Of a stretch of 64,000 nt of DNA, positions 61,562 to 64,000 are shown piece by piece; within the stretch, counting starts at the first letter, position 1; every line of letters begins with the position of its first letter. The stretch spans positions 2,396,089 to 2,460,088 of the forward strand of contig NZ_MSCI01000002.1 of assembly GCF_002954585.1 (NCBI RefSeq). The letters run 5' to 3'. The DNA is from Vibrio chagasii. Its GTDB lineage: Bacteria; Pseudomonadota; Gammaproteobacteria; Enterobacterales; Vibrionaceae. Both the position numbers and the translations under genes were made by a program. The notes below the pieces were generated by a model. It made no database searches. It was not told the DNA's origin and was given only the letters and a program-made list of their open reading frames with translations.

Positions 61562-62263
61562 TTATTCCTTATTCTGACTTAAATAGAACTCAGCGAGCGC
61601 TAAATCTTCAGGCTGAGTAATCTTAAAATTATCTGAACGCCCTGCGACTAAAGCGGGCGAGAAGCCTTTCCATTCAAAAGCAGAGGCTTCATCGGTAATC
61701 GAAACGCCTTGTTGCAGCGCTTCACTCAATACATTCCACAGAGGTTCAGCTCTGAACATTTGTGGTGTGAGGGCGTGCCACAAATCAGCTCGCTCGACAG
61801 TATGATCGATTTGCCCTTGAGCGCCTCGCTTCATCGTGTCTCGCACTGGGGCTGCTAAGATTGCCCCAACATCATGGCTCATCGCCGTCGAGATTAACTT
61901 GTCGATATCACTTAGCTGAACACAAGGCCTTGCTGCGTCATGCACCATCACCCAATCACCGAGCTGTTGCTTCTCGATATAATCTAAAGCAGAAAGAACG
62001 GAATCCGCTCTTTCACTCCCACCAGCGACTCGAATCACTTGTGGATTCTGAGTAAGGGGTAGCTCTGGGTAGTATGGGTCATCATCACTGATTGCGACGA
62101 CAATTTGAGAGACTTGCGGGTGAGCCAGTAGCTTCTCAACGGCATGCTCTAAAATCGTTTTACCATTGATCTTAAGATATTGCTTCGGACGGTCGGCCTT
62201 CATTCGGCTACCAACGCCCGCCGCAGGGACAACGGCAATCACGCTTTGAGGTTGAGTCAACAT
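61562..62263 (-). CDS. ispD: 2-C-methyl-D-erythritol 4-phosphate cytidylyltransferase
   Basis: IspD attaches CMP to methylerythritol phosphate, the third step of the MEP pathway. The nucleotide motif VPAAGVGSRMKADRPKQYL (about 12-30) and VHDAARPCV are clear, and the 233 residues are standard. ispD and ispF catalyse nearby steps and are adjacent. The ATG at 62263 overlaps the ftsB stop by one base. Confidence 0.97.
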   Translation of the reverse strand: MLTQPQSVIAVVPAAGVGSRMKADRPKQYLKINGKTILEHAVEKLLAHPQVSQIVVAISDDDPYYPELPLTQNPQVIRVAGGSERADSVLSALDYIEKQQLGDWVMVHDAARPCVQLSDIDKLISTAMSHDVGAILAAPVRDTMKRGAQGQIDHTVERADLWHALTPQMFRAEPLWNVLSEALQQGVSITDEASAFEWKGFSPALVAGRSDNFKITQPEDLALAEFYLSQNKE

Positions 62264-62544
62264 TAATGGGGGTCCTCACCAATGATGCGATAAAACGTTT
62301 CGCCTTCTTTAACCATGCCAAGCTCATGACGTGCGCGCTCTTCTATCGCATCTAAGCCTTGGCGTAGATCGTCGATTTCCGCAAACATCTCAGCGTTTCT
62401 AACTTTTAATTTTTCGTTAACTTGCTGCTGAACTTGGATTTCATTGTTCACACCGTAGTAATCAGAGATACCATTTTTACCGAGCCACAGTGTGTGTTGT
62501 AGCCAGCCAAACACTATGAGCAGTACTAAAGCAAAAATTCGCAT
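62263..62544 (-). CDS. ftsB: Cell division protein FtsB
   Basis: FtsB forms the FtsQLB complex of the divisome. The 93 residues comprise a short cytoplasmic start, one membrane helix (about 3-20, IFALVLLIVFGWLQHTLW) and a periplasmic coiled coil (about 30-70, EIQVQQQVNEKLKVRNAEMF). The tail is MVKEGETFYRIIGEDPH. It is the first gene of the ispD-to-rpoS series; the eno gene lies further upstream on the strand beyond a repeat-rich gap. Confidence 0.95.
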   Translation of the reverse strand: MRIFALVLLIVFGWLQHTLWLGKNGISDYYGVNNEIQVQQQVNEKLKVRNAEMFAEIDDLRQGLDAIEERARHELGMVKEGETFYRIIGEDPH

Positions 62545-62677
62545 AACACCTTTCGCCGGTTGAAAAAGAAGGAACTAGAATAAGGCACATATATACCATA
62601 ATGAGCTTATTGGTGCGAGATATGTGGTGTCAGGGAATCAATAAGTCGGGGAATTATTGTCGTTAGGAACCAGTGGT

Positions 62678-62718
62678 GAGATTCCCGACTCCCTCCTCCG
62701 TCGGTCTCGGGAATGACG
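62678..62718 (+). repeat. 41-bp hairpin repeat, copy R7
   Basis: It starts GAGATTCCCGACTCC and ends TCGGGAATGACG; the arms TTCCCGA/TCGGGAA pair, with a compensated pair relative to R5. Confidence 0.88.
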
Positions 62719-62858
62719 GATAGTACGAAAAGCTTAAGAAGAAGACGTTTACGTTCCCCATGCCATAGCCTTTCAGCACTCCCAAGAGAAGAACCAAGGA
62801 ATACAAAACACTGCAACGAAAGAGCCATAGACAGAACATCTTTCCCAGTCACACCCCT

Positions 62859-62898
62859 CGTCATTCCCAGGAGGGAGGAACGACTGAGTTGGGAATCT
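62859..62898 (-). repeat. 41-bp hairpin repeat, inverted copy R8
   Basis: On the minus strand it starts AGATTCCCAACTC and ends TGGGAATGACG; TTCCCA/TGGGAA pair. Confidence 0.85.
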
Positions 62899-62918
62899 AT
62901 CGCGACAAACGCAAATAA

Positions 62919-62959
62919 GAGATTCCCTACTCCTTCCTTCGTCAGTCTAGGGAATGACG
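62919..62959 (+). repeat. 41-bp hairpin repeat, copy R9
   Basis: Identical at all 41 bases to R5 at 25565-25605. It lies 20 bases after R8 and in the opposite orientation. Confidence 0.9.
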
Positions 62960-62977
62960 AACTTTATATGTAATAGG

Positions 62978-63001
62978 AGGAGCTTTAGAACCTAGAGCTT
63001 C
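62978..63001 (-). repeat. 24-bp duplicate of the eno 3' coding end
   Basis: It is identical to 63121-63144 and in the same orientation. In the eno frame the stretch encodes EALGSKAP. The two copies are 143 bases apart with the eno terminator between them. Confidence 0.85.
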
Positions 63002-63023
63002 CTACCACCACTTTCTACAAACA

Positions 63024-63053
63024 AAAAAAATGCCCCGCAAAAGCGAGGCATTT
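63024..63053 (-). terminator. Terminator of eno
   Basis: AATGCCTCGC and GCGGGGCATT pair (one G-T) around TTTT, and eight Ts follow on the minus strand. Confidence 0.9.
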
Positions 63054-63084
63054 CAAGCGTAAGTTAAACTAATTCAGCTAAGAA

Positions 63085-64000
<916 letters not shown>

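Larger units (their letters stand above)
62545..63023. other. Repeat-rich gap between eno and ftsB
   Basis: About 480 bases. It contains hairpin repeats R7, R8 and R9 and a 24-bp copy of the eno 3' coding end (62978-63001). The ftsB promoter should be near 62550-62650. No gene is supported. Confidence 0.75.

Noticed and set aside
62607..62973. Two overlapping frames in the eno-ftsB gap
   Set aside because: They are translations of the 41-bp repeats, without ribosome binding sites or recognisable protein features.

Overview
The window is chromosomal core DNA of a Vibrio, most likely a member of the Splendidus clade. The evidence is the order hpt – LuxR/HapR/LitR-type quorum-sensing regulator – lpd, the order luxS – SLT lipoprotein – gshA, a Na+-pumping oxaloacetate decarboxylase operon, a large tRNA-Arg(ACG)/Ser(GCT) array beside csrA, and rpoS-nlpD-pcm-surE-truD-ispF-ispD-ftsB-eno. 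The species cannot be fixed by eye. No prophage, integron, insertion sequence or CRISPR array is visible. Layout: 1-3.3 kb is the pcnB(partial)-folK-panB-panC operon. 3.3-5.0 kb is the yadGH ABC exporter. 5.3-7.9 kb is a SulP anion transporter divergent from a beta-carbonic anhydrase. 8.0-9.5 kb holds hpt and, divergently, the quorum-sensing master regulator with a probable Qrr pairing site over its ribosome binding site. 10-17.3 kb is the pyruvate dehydrogenase locus (pdhR, aceE, aceF, then lpd as a separate unit) with two PdhR boxes. 17.5-25.4 kb is ampD, nadC, the type IV pilus genes pilABCD, coaE, zapD and yacG. 25.8-29.4 kb is rpsP-rimM-trmD-rplS and ffh. 29.6-31.8 kb is a ccsA-like gene and a CorB/CorC-type transporter gene. 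31.9-34.7 kb is luxS, an SLT lipoprotein gene and gshA. 34.8-39.1 kb is an M16 protease, a YqaA protein and a zinc-independent-type MDR oxidoreductase. 39.2-42.5 kb is oadGAB. 42.8-44.2 kb is a ten-gene tRNA array read from a strong promoter. 44.6-48.9 kb is csrA, an aspartokinase and alaS. 49.2-51.9 kb is a small accessory block (unknown membrane protein, one-cysteine Tpx, unknown 92-residue protein, ToxR-like membrane regulator) lying where recX is usually found. 52-64 kb is recA, pncC, mutS and the rpoS-to-eno segment. Functionally the window is housekeeping: translation and tRNA processing, central carbon (pyruvate dehydrogenase, enolase, oxaloacetate decarboxylase), cofactors (pantothenate, folate, NAD, CoA, isoprenoids), DNA repair (recA, mutS), and global regulators that set Vibrio lifestyle (the LuxR-type regulator, luxS, csrA, rpoS). 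The less ordinary material is mostly non-coding. A 41-bp dispersed hairpin repeat is present in nine copies whose arms covary. In two convergent-gene gaps it lies 27-33 nt beyond the rho-independent terminators, pointing inward from each side. A 97-bp tandem duplication carries it after the LuxR-type gene. Seventeen perfect copies of the heptamer GATTCGA abut the yacG stop codon. A 24-bp copy of the eno 3' coding end lies just beyond eno. No clearly new multi-gene system was found. The terminator-associated repeat family and the accessory block between alaS and recA are the best candidates for a second look.
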